A DNA stretch of 29,152 nt, taken from the NCBI GenBank assembly GCA_910589185.1, contig CAJUSU010000007.1, positions 30,539 to 59,690 on the forward strand. The letters run 5' to 3'. Positions 27,075 through 29,152 of this stretch are shown here, one piece after another. The stretch is from an uncultured Clostridia bacterium (GTDB lineage: Bacteria > Bacillota > Clostridia > TANB77 > CAG-508). A program made the translations under genes and the position numbers. The notes under the pieces were generated by a model. That model saw only the letters and a list, made by a program, of their open reading frames with translations, did not search any database and was not told where the DNA came from. Position 1 is the first letter of the stretch. Every line of letters begins with the position of its first letter.

Positions 27075-27670
27075 TTATAGGGATTACAGGAAGCTCAGGG
27101 GCAGGAAAAAGCACAGTATGTGAAATACTAGAAGAAGAGTATCAGATAAAAGTGCTAAACGCAGACAAAATGGCCAAGCAACTATCCAAAAAAGGAAATG
27201 AGTACTTAACAGATATTATAACTTTGTTTGGAAAAGAAATATTACAAGAAAATGGTGAATTAGATAGGCCAAAGCTTGCTAATATCATTTATAATAACGA
27301 AGAAAAAAGAAGAAAGTTAAATGAATGTACCTTTAGGCATATCCATGTAGCTCTCCAAGAAGAAATCAAAAAGATATATACCAATAATCAAAAATCAATA
27401 ATAGCCATTGATGCACCATTACTATTTGAAGCAAAATTAGAAGACATTTGCAATTTAGTGATTGCTGTTATTGCAAAAGACGAAGAATTGCAGATTGAAA
27501 GAATTATACAAAGAGATCATATCACAAGAGAACAAGCAACTAGAAGATTGCAAGCACAAATGCCAGACGAGTTCTATACAAGTAAAAGTCAGTATGTTAT
27601 TGTGAATGATGGAAAAATAGAAGATATAGAAGAACAAATAAAAGAGGTTTTAGAGAATATTACACTATAG
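27071..27670 (+). CDS. coaE: Dephospho-CoA kinase
   Basis: Catalyses the last step of coenzyme A synthesis. The 199-residue product has the usual length. The P-loop GSSGAGKST is at residues 7-15, NADKMAKQ holds the substrate-binding Asp, IDAPLLFEAKL and QIERIIQRDHITREQATRRLQAQ the lid region. It overlaps tmcAL by 4 bases, and its stop lies at the edge of the terminator stem. Confidence 0.94.
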   Translation: MIIGITGSSGAGKSTVCEILEEEYQIKVLNADKMAKQLSKKGNEYLTDIITLFGKEILQENGELDRPKLANIIYNNEEKRRKLNECTFRHIHVALQEEIKKIYTNNQKSIIAIDAPLLFEAKLEDICNLVIAVIAKDEELQIERIIQRDHITREQATRRLQAQMPDEFYTSKSQYVIVNDGKIEDIEEQIKEVLENITL

Positions 27671-27706
27671 GATATTAAAATAATAGACTATAGTGTAATA
27701 TTTTTT
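27656..27706 (+). terminator. Terminator of tmcAL-coaE
   Basis: A perfect 15-base stem, AATATTACACTATAG / CTATAGTGTAATATT, followed by a T run; it includes the end of coaE. Confidence 0.88.
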
Positions 27707-27715
27707 GCAAAAATA

Positions 27716-27745
27716 TTGACATTTTATGACACGTATTGATAAGAT
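27716..27745 (+). promoter_or_regulatory. Promoter of prepilin-like gene
   Basis: TTGACA and TAAGAT separated by 18 bases, about 100 bases before the start codon. Confidence 0.6.
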
Positions 27746-27845
27746 ATACATAAATAAAACATACTAGAAAGAATAAAAAATTGCTTATAATGTATAAAAA
27801 TAAGAAAAGAAGAAACACTAAAGATAAAGGAGGAAACGAAGAAAA

Positions 27846-29152
27846 ATGAAACAAAAATTTATCAAAAAGCAAAAAGGTATTACATTAGTGGCATTAGTAG
27901 TAACTATAGTAATACTTTTAATTTTAGTAGGAATAACCATAATGTATACCATGGGAGATAATAGTATTTTCAAAAAAGCTCAAGAAGCGAAGAATAAGAC
28001 AGAAGATGCAATTAAAAATGAGCAAGAATATATGAACAGTATAGATAATATGTTGAATGAATATATAAATGGTAATGAAACACCAATATATAATAAAGAC
28101 AAAAAAGTAAATACTCCACAATTACTAACAGGAATGACTCCAATTAAATTTGACATGCCAACAGATAGCAAAAAGGGAGAAACAGTAACAACTAATGCTA
28201 ACGATAAAGATTGGTATGAATATGGAGATACTTATGAAACCAGAAAATGGGCAAATACTCAAACACAAGATGGAAGTATGTGGGTATGGATACCAAGATT
28301 TGCATATAAAATAACAGGACAAACCATAGATGTTGTATTTTTAATAGGTGATACAGACCAGTATTATAAAGAAGATGGAACGATAGGAACTGCACAAAGA
28401 ATGAAAAATGTAGACGAAGTACCAGATACAACAGCAGATTACACAGTACACCCAGCCTTTACAAATGAAACAAGTATAGGATATGAAAATGGAGGTTGGA
28501 ACAAAGAACTAACAGGAATATGGGTGGCAAAGTTCGAAGCAGGATTTCCAACAGGAAATAACACAGCACCAAATAAGAAAAGTAATGTAAGTTATATGAA
28601 TGACCAAAAAGGACAAGTATATATACACCAAACAGAAAATCTAACAGGTAAAGATGGATGGGGAACAGCTAGAAACTGGCTAGATGATATTTACGGAACA
28701 ACAGATACAAAAATCAGTTATCCAGTATTTCAAGGGAGTACTTATGCCATGAACTATATCACAATAAATGACGCATATAACGTGTCAAGAGCATTAACGA
28801 GTAGCGGAAATATCTATGGATTAAGTAGCTCCAATACAGATAGTCATTTAATGAAGAATAGCGAATGGGGAGCAGTAACATACTTAAGCCAAAGTAAATA
28901 TGGACAAAATGGAAAAGAAATAACAATCAATAATGCCAATTTAGACAGTGGAGGAACAAGTGCAACAAAGGCAGAAGGAAATGCGGTAGCATCAGTCTAT
29001 GCAGTAACAGGATGTACGAATAATACAACAGATGGAGCATCAACAAAGACAACCATAGAAGCAATTAATGGGACTAGTGGAAACACAGCAACAACAGAAG
29101 GAATATATACATGGAATCAAAAAAGTGGACAAAATGCTTCAACAACAGGAAC
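27846..29152 (+). CDS. Prepilin-like surface protein, 3' end beyond window
   Basis: At least 435 residues, open at the right edge; no stop is seen. AAAGGAGG precedes the ATG. The N-terminus KKQKGITLVALVVTIVILL fits a type IV prepilin leader with cleavage after Gly, though Val replaces the usual Glu5. After a helical region, the extracellular part has GSMWVWIPRFAYKI, TGIWVAKFEAGF and HLMKNSEWGAVTYLS, motifs common in large clostridial surface proteins with a formylglycine-enzyme-like or phage-tail-like fold. The region is Thr/Asn/Gly rich. It may be a minor pilin or a pseudopilin-anchored adhesin; the role is inferred. Confidence 0.8.
   Translation, partial: MKQKFIKKQKGITLVALVVTIVILLILVGITIMYTMGDNSIFKKAQEAKNKTEDAIKNEQEYMNSIDNMLNEYINGNETPIYNKDKKVNTPQLLTGMTPIKFDMPTDSKKGETVTTNANDKDWYEYGDTYETRKWANTQTQDGSMWVWIPRFAYKITGQTIDVVFLIGDTDQYYKEDGTIGTAQRMKNVDEVPDTTADYTVHPAFTNETSIGYENGGWNKELTGIWVAKFEAGFPTGNNTAPNKKSNVSYMNDQKGQVYIHQTENLTGKDGWGTARNWLDDIYGTTDTKISYPVFQGSTYAMNYITINDAYNVSRALTSSGNIYGLSSSNTDSHLMKNSEWGAVTYLSQSKYGQNGKEITINNANLDSGGTSATKAEGNAVASVYAVTGCTNNTTDGASTKTTIEAINGTSGNTATTEGIYTWNQKSGQNASTTG

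Overview
The window is AT-rich Firmicutes chromosome, most likely from an uncultured, anaerobic, gut-type clostridium. This is inferred from strong AGGAGG ribosome sites, heavy use of AGA for arginine, clostridial gene families (family II pyrophosphatase, TmcAL, CmpB-like permease, U32 peptidase), a dockerin-bearing cell-wall hydrolase and a clostridial prepilin-like surface protein. The exact taxon cannot be read from the sequence.

The main result is a recoding system. Four genes look broken in a standard translation: a U32 peptidase (two breaks), a radical SAM DNA-repair protein (two), its DUF4130 partner (one) and a multidrug ABC exporter subunit (one). All six breaks are the same event. 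An in-frame CGG stands where a glycine is expected, and the conserved reading frame resumes if CGGT or CGGA is read as one four-base glycine codon. The same window carries a lone tRNA-Gly (8681..8754, minus strand) with anticodon UCC followed by G37 instead of the usual A37. Its four bases UCCG are the exact complement of CGGA and, with U34 wobble, also read CGGU. I found no in-frame CGG in any of the other complete genes. One CGG in the edge-truncated radical SAM gene (153..155) is an unexplained exception. I propose that CGG is not an efficient arginine codon here and that this tRNA-Gly decodes CGGN as glycine.

Layout. 1..197 is the start of a radical SAM gene (minus). 339..2800 is the recoded U32 peptidase (minus). 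2906..7060 holds a tiny Cys-rich membrane protein, then a two-gene surface operon (glucosaminidase with SH3b and dockerin domains; Ig/SH3b/cadherin-like membrane protein). 7195..8649 is dapF and a YjjX-type NTPase. 8681..8754 is the unusual tRNA-Gly. 8852..9793 is the Mn-dependent pyrophosphatase (minus). 9971..12120 is a NatAB-like ABC pair. 12163..14309 is the recoded DNA-repair pair (minus) behind a promoter with a LexA-like box. 14594..15032 is a RelE/ParE-type toxin-antitoxin pair. 15029..15541 is a YcxB-like membrane protein (minus). 15658..17585 is a nucleotidase and an MFS transporter. 17725..21954 is a heterodimeric ABC exporter whose first subunit is recoded. 22146..25193 holds a hemolysin III-type protein, a long palindrome, a TVP38-type protein, a CmpB-like permease and a nitroreductase. 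25263..25700 is rnhA (minus). 25815..27670 is tmcAL and coaE. 27846 to the right edge is an incomplete prepilin-like surface protein.

No stretch longer than 300 bases lacks a gene. No CRISPR array, rRNA or recognisable transposase was seen.
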